Below are positions 47,058 through 55,544 of a stretch of DNA of 64,000 bases, in pieces. How positions within the stretch are numbered: position 1 is the first letter of the stretch; every line of letters begins with the position of its first letter. This DNA comes from Pedobacter rhodius (GTDB lineage: Bacteria > Bacteroidota > Bacteroidia > Sphingobacteriales > Sphingobacteriaceae), in assembly GCF_027213645.1 (NCBI RefSeq), contig NZ_JAPWGL010000001.1, positions 1,178,001 to 1,242,000 on the forward strand. Direction: 5' to 3'. Below the pieces are notes generated by a model, which saw nothing but the letters and a program-made list of their open reading frames with translations, was not told the DNA's origin and ran no database searches. The position numbers were made by a program, and so were the translations under genes.

Positions 47058-47819
47058 ATGTGGCAAAACCATTTTCTGACTGCGCTGGCAGAACAGGGAA
47101 TGGTTTTTGAATATAAAGCTGGTTTTTATCATACGGTGTCGTTTATTGCGTATAACCTAACCATCAATTTAGTTAGCCTGGACAATAATTTTTCACCCGA
47201 CGTATTGATTGAGCTTCAGGAAGCTTCAATAAATCAGGGTAAAAAACTTATTCATTTGTGGGAAGATGTCTGGATATCCAAATCGGAGCAGGTTTTGTTC
47301 AGGTTGAAATCCTTGCTGAATAAAAATGAAAGGATTCATGGAAGAAAAACTAAAATCAGAAAGATTACCAAACCTGAAGCTGATGTGTTTTTAAATGAAA
47401 ATCATTTGCAAGGTTCCGTTACAGCACGGTATAAATTTGGATTATTTATTTCAGAAGAATTAGTCGCAGTAGCTACTTTTTCAGCGCTTCGCAGAATGAA
47501 TTATACGGAAGACTATAAATCTATAGAATTAATACGTTTCGCGGTGAAAGGCGGCTTCTCTATAACAGGTGGTTTAAGTAAGTTAATTAACAATCTGAAA
47601 GAACAGTTAAGTCCAAACGACATGATGACTTATGCCGATAGGGATTGGTCGGGCGGTGAAGCTTATTTAAAACTTGGTTTTGATAAAGTTGACGTTTTAA
47701 ACCCACAATATTTTCTTTTAGATAATAATCTTAACAGAAAGATAGACAGGACTTGTTTAAAAAACAATGCTGTACACGTGTATAATACGGGAAGTTTAAA
47801 ATTTATTCTGAAGTTTTAA
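47058..47819 (+). CDS. Endonuclease-like / GNAT-like (phage Mom-related) fusion protein
   Basis: 253 residues from the ATG at 47058; a TTG start 14 codons upstream is possible. The N-terminal part (about 1-100) has a small nuclease-like pattern with strands and the motif KLIHLWEDVWISKSEQVLF, as in Vsr/homing-type endonucleases. The C-terminal part (about 100-240) matches phage proteins with a GNAT-like core: NENHLQGSVTARYKFGLF, LVAVATFSALRRM, ELIRFAVKGGFSITGG and MTYADRDWSGGEAYLKLGF, which recalls the Mom DNA-modification family. It lies 1 bp upstream of miaA and is probably co-transcribed. The role is inferred; alternatives are a domesticated phage gene or a solo nuclease. Confidence 0.6.
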   Translation: MWQNHFLTALAEQGMVFEYKAGFYHTVSFIAYNLTINLVSLDNNFSPDVLIELQEASINQGKKLIHLWEDVWISKSEQVLFRLKSLLNKNERIHGRKTKIRKITKPEADVFLNENHLQGSVTARYKFGLFISEELVAVATFSALRRMNYTEDYKSIELIRFAVKGGFSITGGLSKLINNLKEQLSPNDMMTYADRDWSGGEAYLKLGFDKVDVLNPQYFLLDNNLNRKIDRTCLKNNAVHVYNTGSLKFILKF

Positions 47820-47820
47820 T

Positions 47821-48738
47821 ATGTCCGATAAACCGCTTTTGATTATTTTAGGCGCAACGGCTTCCGGTAAAACGAAACTTGCCGTGCAAGTTGCTGATGC
47901 GCTTAATGCCGAAATTATCAGTGCGGATAGCCGACAGGTATTCAGAAAAATGGATATCGGTACAGGAAAAGATTTAGCAGAATACAATATAAACGGGAAA
48001 ACTATTCCCCATCATTTAATTAACATTCTCGAACCCGGCGAAAGGTATCATGTAGATGCATTTAAAAATGATTTTTATAATGCTTACCAGTCAATAACCG
48101 ATAAAGATAAATTTTCAATCCTCTGTGGCGGCACAGGAATGTACATACATAGCCTGTTACAAAATCAACGCTACACAGCTGTTCCTGTGCATTCCGGTTT
48201 GCGCACAGCCCTTGATTCTTTAACTAAAGAAGAATTGATAAACCGGTTGAAAGACTATCCGGAAGAATTGTCCAGACACGTGGATTTTAATGCAAAGAAA
48301 AGGTTAATCAGGGCGATAGAAATTGCAGAATACCTCAGCTGCAATGAGCTAGCAGACGTTGACAGACCAAAAATTAATTCCCTGGTTTTTGGTTTAAAAA
48401 ACAAAGTTGAACAAACAAGATATAATATCCTTAGCCGACTAGAATACAGATTGGGGGACGGTATGATTGAAGAAGTTGAGGATTTATTAAATAAAGGGGT
48501 AAGTAAGGAAATCTTAACTTTTTATGGGCTGGAATATAAATTTATCGTGGCTTATTTATCGGGCGATTTAAATTATGACGAGCTTAAATTAAAATTAGGC
48601 ATTGCCATCTGCCAGTACGCCAAACGACAAAATACATTTTTCAGAAAGATGGAAAAGGACGGTGTAATAATTAACTGGCTGGATGCTTCCGAACCACTTG
48701 ATAGTTTAAAGCAACAGATTTTAGAAAAAGTTTTTTAA
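47821..48738 (+). CDS. miaA: tRNA dimethylallyltransferase MiaA
   Basis: 305 residues. P-loop GATASGKT at 11-18, the catalytic-site motif SADSRQVFRKMDIGTGKD, and the GGTGMYIHSLL loop are all diagnostic. MiaA adds the dimethylallyl group to N6 of A37 in tRNAs reading UNN codons. The C-terminal RRNA-type zinc region of longer homologues is absent, as is common in Bacteroidota. It follows the Mom-like gene by 1 bp, an unusual partner for a housekeeping tRNA modification gene. Confidence 0.94.
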   Translation: MSDKPLLIILGATASGKTKLAVQVADALNAEIISADSRQVFRKMDIGTGKDLAEYNINGKTIPHHLINILEPGERYHVDAFKNDFYNAYQSITDKDKFSILCGGTGMYIHSLLQNQRYTAVPVHSGLRTALDSLTKEELINRLKDYPEELSRHVDFNAKKRLIRAIEIAEYLSCNELADVDRPKINSLVFGLKNKVEQTRYNILSRLEYRLGDGMIEEVEDLLNKGVSKEILTFYGLEYKFIVAYLSGDLNYDELKLKLGIAICQYAKRQNTFFRKMEKDGVIINWLDASEPLDSLKQQILEKVF

Positions 48739-48808
48739 TGGTAAAACCCGTTTTTGTTAGTTATCTATGACATAAATGTCTATTAAAAATACTCAAAAAA
48801 GCTCTTTT

Positions 48809-48824
48809 TGGCACAAGGTTTGTA
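48809..48824 (+). promoter_or_regulatory. Candidate sigma-54 promoter
   Basis: TGGCAC, 5 bp, TTGTA, close to the -24/-12 consensus TGGCAC-N5-TTGCA (the -12 GC is GT). It lies 44 bp upstream of the outer membrane barrel ATG. No other good housekeeping promoter was seen in this gap. Confidence 0.4.
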
Positions 48825-48867
48825 ATTGTGGAGGTATTAAAGTTTAACTCAAAAATAATATCTTAAA

Positions 48868-49365
48868 ATGAAAACAATTACTAAAATCATGGCTACCTCA
48901 GCAGCTGCAGTAGCTTTATTTTTTTCTACAAATGTACAAGCTCAAAAATTAGGTGTTGGTGTTACTGCTGGTATCCCAACAAGTGATGCCTACAGTGTTG
49001 CACTTGGTGCAGATTTACGTTATCAATTTGATATCGATAAACAATTATCAATTCCGGTAACAGCAGGGTACACCAATTTATCTGTGAAAGATGAATTTGG
49101 TGGTGGCAGTTTTGGTTATATTCCAGTTAAAGTTGGTGCCAAATATTTCTTCAATACATCAGGTTCGGGTGTTTATGGTTTAGCTGAACTTGGTGCAGGT
49201 TTCGGAACTAAAGACGGAAGCGGAACATCATTTGTATATTCTCCTGCCATCGGTTATGCCTGGAGTAACGGATTAGATTTAGGTGTTAAATACGAAGGCT
49301 TATCGCAAAATGGCGGAAGCACAGGTTTCTTTGGTTTGCGTTTAGCGTATGGTTTCTCTCTATAA
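48868..49365 (+). CDS. Small outer membrane beta-barrel protein, paralogue A
   Basis: 165 residues with signal peptide (AVALFFSTNVQAQ, about 25) and an eight-strand-type barrel ending in GFFGLRLAYGFSL with a C-terminal hydrophobic residue. It has the start MKTITKI in common with the next gene and the same overall plan (Y-rich strands, GYAWSNGLDLGVKYEG against GYEWNNGLEIGAKYEG). The two are tandem paralogues. Function of such OmpW/OprF-like small barrels is unknown; they may be stress-induced. Confidence 0.85.
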   Translation: MKTITKIMATSAAAVALFFSTNVQAQKLGVGVTAGIPTSDAYSVALGADLRYQFDIDKQLSIPVTAGYTNLSVKDEFGGGSFGYIPVKVGAKYFFNTSGSGVYGLAELGAGFGTKDGSGTSFVYSPAIGYAWSNGLDLGVKYEGLSQNGGSTGFFGLRLAYGFSL

Positions 49366-49384
49366 TTGAAATAGAAGATGATTT

Positions 49385-49413
49385 AAAGCCTCCGAAATTC
49401 GGGGGCTTTTTTT
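49385..49413 (+). terminator. Terminator of paralogue A
   Basis: AAAGCCTCCGAA / TTCGGGGGCTTT stem followed by seven T. Nearly the same hairpin ends paralogue B. Confidence 0.9.
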
Positions 49414-49515
49414 ATTTTCAGAAATTTCAAAAAAAATAATTTTTAGAAATCTGTTTTCTCTTAAAGTTCGTATGTATAATCAAACCTTAATTAAATAACT
49501 TAAATACATCCAAAA

Positions 49516-50061
49516 ATGAAAACAATTACTAAAATTTTTGCGGTCGCTTCAGCCTTAGCGATTTTTGCAACATCAAATCTTAAAGCGCAAACCATGAGTA
49601 CAACTACAATGTCTACCAATAGCGGTATGGCTTTTAAAGTAGGCATTGGTGCACAATACGGCTTTTTTCCGGAGAAATCTGAAATGGACTACGGTTATGG
49701 TGCTGATTTAAGATTACAATATGATTTAAGCCCGGCTGTAGCAATTACCGCATCTGGTGGTTACACTAAACTCAAATGGAAAGGAAGTCCTTTAAATTTT
49801 GAATTTATTCCATTAGTTGGTGGTGTTAAAGCATTTGTAATCGACAGAATGTTTTTAACAGGCGGCGCAGGTACAGGTTTAGCACTTAAAGATGGTGCCA
49901 ATATGAACTTTATTTACACAGGCGGATTAGGTTACGAATGGAACAATGGTCTTGAAATTGGTGCCAAATACGAAGGTTATGTAAACAATAGCTCATCTGA
50001 TTTATATTTTATGAAAACCGGTCAGTTTGCTTTGAGACTTGGCTATAATTTCAAATTATAA
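49516..50061 (+). CDS. Small outer membrane beta-barrel protein, paralogue B
   Basis: 181 residues with signal peptide (ATSNLKAQ, about 24), a short Thr/Ser/Met-rich linker and an eight-strand-type barrel ending in ALRLGYNFKL. It resembles paralogue A over the barrel with a 15-residue insertion at the N-terminus. The first 20 bases of the two coding regions are the same, and each is followed by a matching terminator, so gene and terminator were duplicated together. Confidence 0.85.
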   Translation: MKTITKIFAVASALAIFATSNLKAQTMSTTTMSTNSGMAFKVGIGAQYGFFPEKSEMDYGYGADLRLQYDLSPAVAITASGGYTKLKWKGSPLNFEFIPLVGGVKAFVIDRMFLTGGAGTGLALKDGANMNFIYTGGLGYEWNNGLEIGAKYEGYVNNSSSDLYFMKTGQFALRLGYNFKL

Positions 50062-50080
50062 TTAAAACATCATATAATGG

Positions 50081-50109
50081 AAGCCTCCGAAATTTTCGGG
50101 GGCTTTTTT
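50081..50109 (+). terminator. Terminator of paralogue B
   Basis: AAGCCTCCGAA / TTCGGGGGCTT hairpin with a seven-T run, 19 bp after the stop. A possible ATG at 50077 sits directly in front of the hairpin and is not a start. Confidence 0.9.
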
Positions 50110-50157
50110 TATTTATTTACTATTTTAATTGCTAATTTGAGCCCAAAACCAAATACA

Positions 50158-50685
50158 ATGAAACGAATATTCAGTATCGCCATATTAACAGCACTTATGT
50201 CATGTAATCAGGCGGAGCAAAAATCTGCTGAAACTAAAGATTCCATACCGGTAGATTCGGCCACGAAAAGCGCTGTTGTAATTAAAGATCAAAAGAAATC
50301 AGAAATTTTTAATCAATATGAAGATTTAAAGAATGCTTTAGTCATATCAGATGCTTCAAAAGCTCAAAAATCTGCCGTAAAATTGCAACATAGCCTGGCT
50401 GGTTTCGAGGGATGTGAAAGCACGGCCAGTATTGCGCAGAAGATAAGTGAAACCAGTAATATTGAAATTCAAAGAAAAGATTTCACTTCTTTAAGTATGG
50501 ATTTAATCGCTTTTATCAAATCAGGAGAAATAGAAAAGGGAACAATTTATGTTCAACATTGCCCGATGGCAAATAAAGGCGACGGAGGTGACTGGTTGTC
50601 GACCGAAAAGGATATTAAAAATCCATACTATGGAAAAGAAATGTTAACCTGCGGCCGGGTGGTAGAGGAGATTAAAGGAAAATAA
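50158..50685 (+). CDS. DUF3347 lipoprotein with a CPMA metal-binding-type motif
   Basis: 175 residues from the ATG at 50158, giving a lipobox ending at Cys16 (TALMSC); a longer frame begins in the preceding terminator and is rejected. The mature part is helical (about 60-130) and ends with the DUF3347 signature VQHCPMANKGDGGDWLS and KNPYYGKEMLTCGRV. This motif is shared with adaptor subunits of heavy-metal RND pumps and periplasmic copper proteins, and its Cys, Met and His residues could bind copper or another thiophilic metal. No efflux pump gene is nearby, so it is a solo carrier or sensor; metal binding is inferred. Confidence 0.82.
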   Translation: MKRIFSIAILTALMSCNQAEQKSAETKDSIPVDSATKSAVVIKDQKKSEIFNQYEDLKNALVISDASKAQKSAVKLQHSLAGFEGCESTASIAQKISETSNIEIQRKDFTSLSMDLIAFIKSGEIEKGTIYVQHCPMANKGDGGDWLSTEKDIKNPYYGKEMLTCGRVVEEIKGK

Positions 50686-50816
50686 GTTGCTTCAATGCTG
50701 TGTTAATCATGATTGTTACGTGGTACTGACTAATAATTCATATTAATTTAACAGATTTGCTATGCACGTATATTAATTTTACATAAATTAGAAAGCTATA
50801 AATACAACACAATAAT

Positions 50817-52106
50817 ATGTCAGATATTGCAGAGATTAAAGTTGATGGTAAGACAATAGAATTACCGGTAATTACAGGAACAGAAGAGGAAAAAGCTATT
50901 GATATTTCTAAATTAAGGGATTTAACCGGTTTTGTAACTTTAGATACAGGTTTTAAAAATACAGGCTCAACAAAAAGTAAAATCACATTTTTAGATGGTG
51001 AAAAAGGTATTTTAAAATACAGGGGTTATTCTATTGAAGAGCTCGCTGAAAAGTCTAGTTTCCTCGAAGTTTCCTATCTTATTGTTTATGGAGAATTACC
51101 AACAAAGGAACAACTTAATGATTTTCAGGCTGAAATCAGCAAGCACACGCTGATTCATGAAGATATGAAGAAATTCTTCGATGGTTACCCGTCAAGATCT
51201 CATCCTATGGGTCAGTTGGGTTCCTTAATTTTCTCTTTATCAACATTTTATCCGGAATGTTTAAAACCAAATCAAACGGCTGAAGAACAAAATTTAACCA
51301 TCATAAAATTGTTGGCTAAGCTACCAACGATTGTTTCTTTTATTTATAAAAAATCTCTTGGCCATCCGCTTATCTACCCGAAAAATAAATATGATTATGT
51401 AACCAATTTCCTTTGGATGACTTTTGGTCAGCGTACTGAAGATTATGATGTTAATCCGATTGTTGTTAGCGCAATGAATAAACTGCTTATTCTGCATGCA
51501 GATCACGAGCAGAATTGTTCAGCATCAACTGTTCGCATTGTTGGTTCTTCCGATTGTAATTTATATGCATCCATTGCCGCAGGTATTGCAGCACTTTGGG
51601 GGCCGCTTCATGGTGGTGCAAACCAAGCTGTTATCGACATGCTTGAATTAATTAAGGCTGATGGAGGTGATACCGAAAAATGGATAAACAAGGCGAAAGA
51701 TAAAAATGATTCGTTTCGCATGATGGGTTTTGGACACCGGGTTTATAAAAACTTTGATCCACGTGCTAAAATCATTAAAAAAGCTTGTGATGATATTTTA
51801 GAAAACTTAGGTATTGATGATCCGATTTTGGAAATTGCCAAGAAGCTTGAAGAGGCCGCTTTAACAGATCAATATTTCATTGACAGAAAATTATATCCAA
51901 ACGTAGATTTCTATTCCGGAATTATCTATCGTGCCTTAGGTTTCCCATCAGAAATGTTTACGGTATTATTCGCTTTAGGCCGTTTACCGGGATGGATTGC
52001 ACAATGGAAAGAAATGCACGAAAATAAAGAACCAATCGGACGTCCTCGTCAGATTTATGTAGGTGAAACAGATAGGGCCTTTGTTGAACTAAAAGACAGG
52101 AAATAG
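50817..52106 (+). CDS. gltA: Citrate synthase
   Basis: 429 residues, the usual length of bacterial type II citrate synthase. Catalytic residues match the E. coli enzyme: His265 in GPLHGGANQAVIDML, His307 in GFGHRVYKNFDPRA and Asp364 in NVDFYSG; LGRLPGWIAQWKE completes the CoA site. It joins oxaloacetate and acetyl-CoA in the first step of the TCA cycle. Monocistronic, with a terminator 22 bp after the stop. Confidence 0.97.
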   Translation: MSDIAEIKVDGKTIELPVITGTEEEKAIDISKLRDLTGFVTLDTGFKNTGSTKSKITFLDGEKGILKYRGYSIEELAEKSSFLEVSYLIVYGELPTKEQLNDFQAEISKHTLIHEDMKKFFDGYPSRSHPMGQLGSLIFSLSTFYPECLKPNQTAEEQNLTIIKLLAKLPTIVSFIYKKSLGHPLIYPKNKYDYVTNFLWMTFGQRTEDYDVNPIVVSAMNKLLILHADHEQNCSASTVRIVGSSDCNLYASIAAGIAALWGPLHGGANQAVIDMLELIKADGGDTEKWINKAKDKNDSFRMMGFGHRVYKNFDPRAKIIKKACDDILENLGIDDPILEIAKKLEEAALTDQYFIDRKLYPNVDFYSGIIYRALGFPSEMFTVLFALGRLPGWIAQWKEMHENKEPIGRPRQIYVGETDRAFVELKDRK

Positions 52107-52128
52107 TTCATTATCAAATAATTATACA

Positions 52129-52161
52129 AAAAAAGCTTCCGAATTTTCGGAAGCTTTTTTT
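52129..52161. terminator. Bidirectional terminator after gltA
   Basis: AAAAGCTTCCGAA / TTCGGAAGCTTTT near-perfect stem with A and T runs on both sides, between convergent gltA and the DUF3667 gene. Confidence 0.92.
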
Positions 52162-52174
52162 GTAACTGTATTTT

Positions 52175-53296
52175 TTAAGTAGCTACGTAATAAATTAGAT
52201 TTAACATCACCATTTCAGTTAACTTAAAAGCAATCGCGTAAAGGATGAAAATCATAATCATTTTACCGATTACTTTTTTACGCTGGTAGAATATTTTTAA
52301 TGCATTAAACATATACCAGCAAATCCATACGATAATAGCAAGTCCAATTATATCAGATATTATAGAATCTTCACCAAATATATACTTCATGAGTGGTTTT
52401 GTAAAGATAGATACAATAAAATAGGCGGTCATCCCATGTATGGTAAATATCAAATGGTCTAGATAATAGATGTGATTTCTGCGAAAGTTGAGCATAATAA
52501 ACCATGCAAGTAAAGGCATTAATAAAAAGAATTGTTTAGGGCGGTTATGCTCTAAGGTTTCCTGAATAACCTCAGATTTCTCCCCGATTGTTATGGAGCG
52601 TTTTTTTACCATTCGCTCAAACCAATTATCTCTTTGAATTACAGGCAACGTTTTCTGACGATGTAAATAAGCATCATAGGTAGAATCGTTCCGCTCATCG
52701 TGAATGACACTAAATTTCTTGATGACTTTGGTTAAAGAGTCCGATTTTTTTGACTGATTTTCTTTTTTCAAATTTGCCAAAACGATATCTTGTTCTTTAA
52801 AACTTAGTCGTTTAAATGTTGCTTTATCCAGATCTTCTATAATACCTTGTTTTACCTTATTAACGATGCCTGGCGCATTGCCTTTAATACCTGCTGATTC
52901 AAGCTTTTTATCTACACTATCTAATACGGCCTTTTGTTCAACCTGAGTTTTAGGGTTGGTCTGTTCGTCCTCTTTAGAAATGTGTTCGGGAGAATAAGCC
53001 ACTAAAAAGTAAACAATTGAAACGAAAATATACATGCTTACCGGGTTGATGTATCTTGCTCTTTTGCCTGCTAAATAATCAAGGGTGACCTGCCCGGGTT
53101 TAGTTAGGAGTGGCGTTAGGGTCTGAAAAAACTTATTGTCAAAATGAAAATAATGGGCGATACTATGACTGATAAAACCCCAGAAACTTTCTTTTAATTC
53201 TAAGTTAGGCTGACCACAATTACTGCAGTAATGGGTTTCCACATTAGCGCCGCAGTTTAAGCAATTATGTTCTTTTCTATATTTACCGGTAGACAT
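52175..53296 (-). CDS. DUF3667 membrane protein with zinc ribbon
   Basis: 373 residues. The N-terminal zinc ribbon has two Cys pairs at C12/C15 and C24/C27 (NCLNCG and YCSNCG). Then a helix (FWGFISHSIAHYFHFDNKF) and the hallmark LTKPGQVTLDYLAGKRARYI, a membrane segment, a hydrophilic stretch of about 130 residues and three or four C-terminal membrane segments. The DUF3667 family is Bacteroidota-typical and its function is unknown. It starts 6 bp after the nucleoside permease stop and is probably translationally coupled. Confidence 0.9.
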   Translation of the reverse strand: MSTGKYRKEHNCLNCGANVETHYCSNCGQPNLELKESFWGFISHSIAHYFHFDNKFFQTLTPLLTKPGQVTLDYLAGKRARYINPVSMYIFVSIVYFLVAYSPEHISKEDEQTNPKTQVEQKAVLDSVDKKLESAGIKGNAPGIVNKVKQGIIEDLDKATFKRLSFKEQDIVLANLKKENQSKKSDSLTKVIKKFSVIHDERNDSTYDAYLHRQKTLPVIQRDNWFERMVKKRSITIGEKSEVIQETLEHNRPKQFFLLMPLLAWFIMLNFRRNHIYYLDHLIFTIHGMTAYFIVSIFTKPLMKYIFGEDSIISDIIGLAIIVWICWYMFNALKIFYQRKKVIGKMIMIFILYAIAFKLTEMVMLNLIYYVAT

Positions 53297-53302
53297 GATT
53301 AA

Positions 53303-54682
53303 TTATAAATGTTTAATAGCTTCTACTTCTGCACGGGTATGTTTATGCTTGAAAGTAACAACAAAAATTATCGCAATAACCAAAACATAAATGGTAAACG
53401 AAAGCCATATGTTGTGCCAGTCTTTTACATCTAAAGACCTGCTTAAATCTCCGTTTTGCAGTACGCTAATGCCTTTGTCTTTTAAAAACTTGAGCAAATG
53501 AACATTGTCAGCATCACTTTTAACATATTTAGATAGTGCATTTACGTTGCTGTAATAAGTAGTAAAATATTTATTAATCATCCAGCCTGATATTAAACTT
53601 CCAAACACAGCTCCAAAGCCATTGGTCATCATCATAAACAGGCCCTGGGCAGATGAACGTATTTTTGGTGTAGTAGAAGTTTCTACGAATAAAGAGCCTG
53701 ATATGTTAAAGAAATCGAAAGCCATTCCATATACAATACAAGACATGATAATCATCCATAAATTTGCTGAGGGATCGCCAAAGGCAAACAAGCCAAAGCG
53801 TAATACCCACGCAAACATGGCAATTACGATTACCCATTTAATACCGAAACGCCTTAAAAAAAATGGAATTGCCAGTATAAATAGTGTTTCTGATATTTGA
53901 GATATCGATAATATTATTGTAGAATATCTGATTACGAATGAATCTGCAAAAACAGGGAAAAGCTTAAATTCATCTAAAAAAACATCTCCATAAGCATTTG
54001 TTAATTGTAAAGCGGCACCCAGGAACATCGAAAAAATAAAAAATAATGCCATTTTATAATCCGCAAAAAGTTTAAAAGATTCGAGGCCAAGCTTTTGTAT
54101 AAAAGTTTTTTTCTCACTTATTAAATTTAAAGGCTTGCATGCGGGAAGCGCAAAAGAATATATTCCTAAAAACAAAGCACTGATGCCTGCAATATAAAAT
54201 TGGTTGGCACTTGCTTTATTGCCGGTTAAATTGGTAATCCACATGGCGACGATAAAACCCACCGTACCCCAAACACGAATCGGAGGAAAACTTTTTACAA
54301 CATCAAAATTTCCGTTTTTTAAGGTCGTATAGCTTATTGAATTACTCAGTGCAATTGTGGGCATGTAAAAACACATAGCGACCAGCATAACCCAAAAGAA
54401 ACTATGTGGATTTTCAACCTGAGGAAGATAAAACATCGTTGCTGCGTAAAGGATATGTAAAATGGCATACAGCTTTTCTGCATTGATCCATTTATCAGCG
54501 AGTATACCTGTTATTGTAGGCATAAAAAGCGATGCAATGCCCATAGTAGAAAAAATTATTCCAAAATTTGCACCATCCCATTGTTTGGTTCCAAACCAAT
54601 AATTTGCAATAGTAATCAGCCATGCTGCCCATACAAAAAATTGCATAAAGCTCATCACAGTTAAGCGAAACTTAACATTCAT
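53303..54682 (-). CDS. Nucleoside:H+ symporter (NupG-like MFS transporter)
   Basis: 459 residues with twelve predicted membrane helices. The N-terminus MSFMQFFVWAAWLITIANYW and the motif GILADKWINAEKLYAILH are typical of the nucleoside permease branch of the MFS, together with the TM5 region PPIRVWGTVGFIVAMW and PxRSSAQGLFMMMTNGFG. It should take up purine and pyrimidine nucleosides with protons across the inner membrane. The DUF3667 gene follows within 6 bp. Confidence 0.88.
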   Translation of the reverse strand: MNVKFRLTVMSFMQFFVWAAWLITIANYWFGTKQWDGANFGIIFSTMGIASLFMPTITGILADKWINAEKLYAILHILYAATMFYLPQVENPHSFFWVMLVAMCFYMPTIALSNSISYTTLKNGNFDVVKSFPPIRVWGTVGFIVAMWITNLTGNKASANQFYIAGISALFLGIYSFALPACKPLNLISEKKTFIQKLGLESFKLFADYKMALFFIFSMFLGAALQLTNAYGDVFLDEFKLFPVFADSFVIRYSTIILSISQISETLFILAIPFFLRRFGIKWVIVIAMFAWVLRFGLFAFGDPSANLWMIIMSCIVYGMAFDFFNISGSLFVETSTTPKIRSSAQGLFMMMTNGFGAVFGSLISGWMINKYFTTYYSNVNALSKYVKSDADNVHLLKFLKDKGISVLQNGDLSRSLDVKDWHNIWLSFTIYVLVIAIIFVVTFKHKHTRAEVEAIKHL

Positions 54683-54859
54683 AATAATAGTTTAGTTTGA
54701 TTTTGAAAGTAAGAGTTGAATATAGAACTATTTAAAGCATAATTCAAAAAATGAATCCAAATTATTTAATCACAATTTGGATTATGGTAAATTTAATTTA
54801 TAACGGATTTTTTTTTCTAAAACCTTAACTGAGGTAGATTCGAAGAAAAAACACCGTTT

Positions 54860-55474
54860 TTAGGATTTACCTCTTTTATTAAGTTCATCTCTTAAGCGGG
54901 CGGCTTTTTCATAAGCTTCATCAGCAATGGCTTCCTGTAATTTTTGCTGAAGTTCTTCTAGTGTTAAATCTCCAAACCCTTGCTGGCCTGTTGCAATTGG
55001 AATGGTATCTGCGTCTGGTTCTTTTGTCAGACTGTCCATGTTTTCGAGAAACAGAAAATCATTTCCTTCAATTACAATACCTGCTGAGGCTAAAATAAAT
55101 TCGTAAGTGTAAATCAATGCATCAAACCGTACAGCCAAAGCAATCGCATCAGATGTTCTTGCATCTATTTCATGATTATTTTTACCATCGCTGCAAATTA
55201 ACTTTGCATAAAAAACACCATCTACAAGGTTATAAATAATAATTTCCTGAACATTAATATGAAATGTTTCGGCCATGGATTTGAATAAATCATGCGTTAA
55301 TGGCCTGCTGGGTGTCATTTTTTCTATTTCAATGGCAATTGCCTGCGCTTCAAAAGCACCTATAATAATCGGTAATCGCCTGCGTCCGTTTACTTCACCT
55401 AAAACCAGGGCATAAGCGCCGGATTGCGTTTGACTGTAAGATAAACCTACAATGTCTAATTTTACTTTTTTCAT
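54860..55474 (-). CDS. Bifunctional nuclease family protein (DUF151) with UVR motif
   Basis: 204 residues from the ATG at 55474 (MKKVKLDIVGLSYSQTQSGA); a longer frame to 55528 runs into a dispersed inverted repeat and is rejected. Residues about 1-130 form the BFN domain (LPIIIGAFEAQAIAIEIE, HEIDARTSDAIALAVRF) and the C-terminal region has a UVR motif (LQEAIADEAYEKAARLRDEL) as in UvrB/UvrC. Homologues have reported DNase and RNase activity; the cellular role is uncertain. Downstream of etfA on the same strand, 70 bp away. Confidence 0.88.
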   Translation of the reverse strand: MKKVKLDIVGLSYSQTQSGAYALVLGEVNGRRRLPIIIGAFEAQAIAIEIEKMTPSRPLTHDLFKSMAETFHINVQEIIIYNLVDGVFYAKLICSDGKNNHEIDARTSDAIALAVRFDALIYTYEFILASAGIVIEGNDFLFLENMDSLTKEPDADTIPIATGQQGFGDLTLEELQQKLQEAIADEAYEKAARLRDELNKRGKS

Positions 55475-55483
55475 ATTTGCAGA

Positions 55484-55541
55484 TGTCATATTGAGCTTGT
55501 CGAAACACTTAAATTTGTCTTTCGACAAGCTCAGGATGACA
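55484..55541. repeat. Dispersed inverted repeat of the TGAGCTTGTCGAAA family
   Basis: Arms 55484-55505 and 55520-55541 are complementary over 22 bp with two mismatched positions. Known type of highly repeated intergenic palindrome in many genomes. It lies between etfA and the BFN gene and may act as a processing or stop signal. Confidence 0.8.
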
Positions 55542-55544
55542 TAA

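Noticed and set aside
50077-50157. Upstream ATG for the DUF3347 lipoprotein
   Set aside because: The 27 added residues translate the terminator of the preceding gene, and the lipobox only works from 50158.
55475-55528. N-terminal extension of the bifunctional nuclease
   Set aside because: The extra residues are read from a dispersed inverted repeat.
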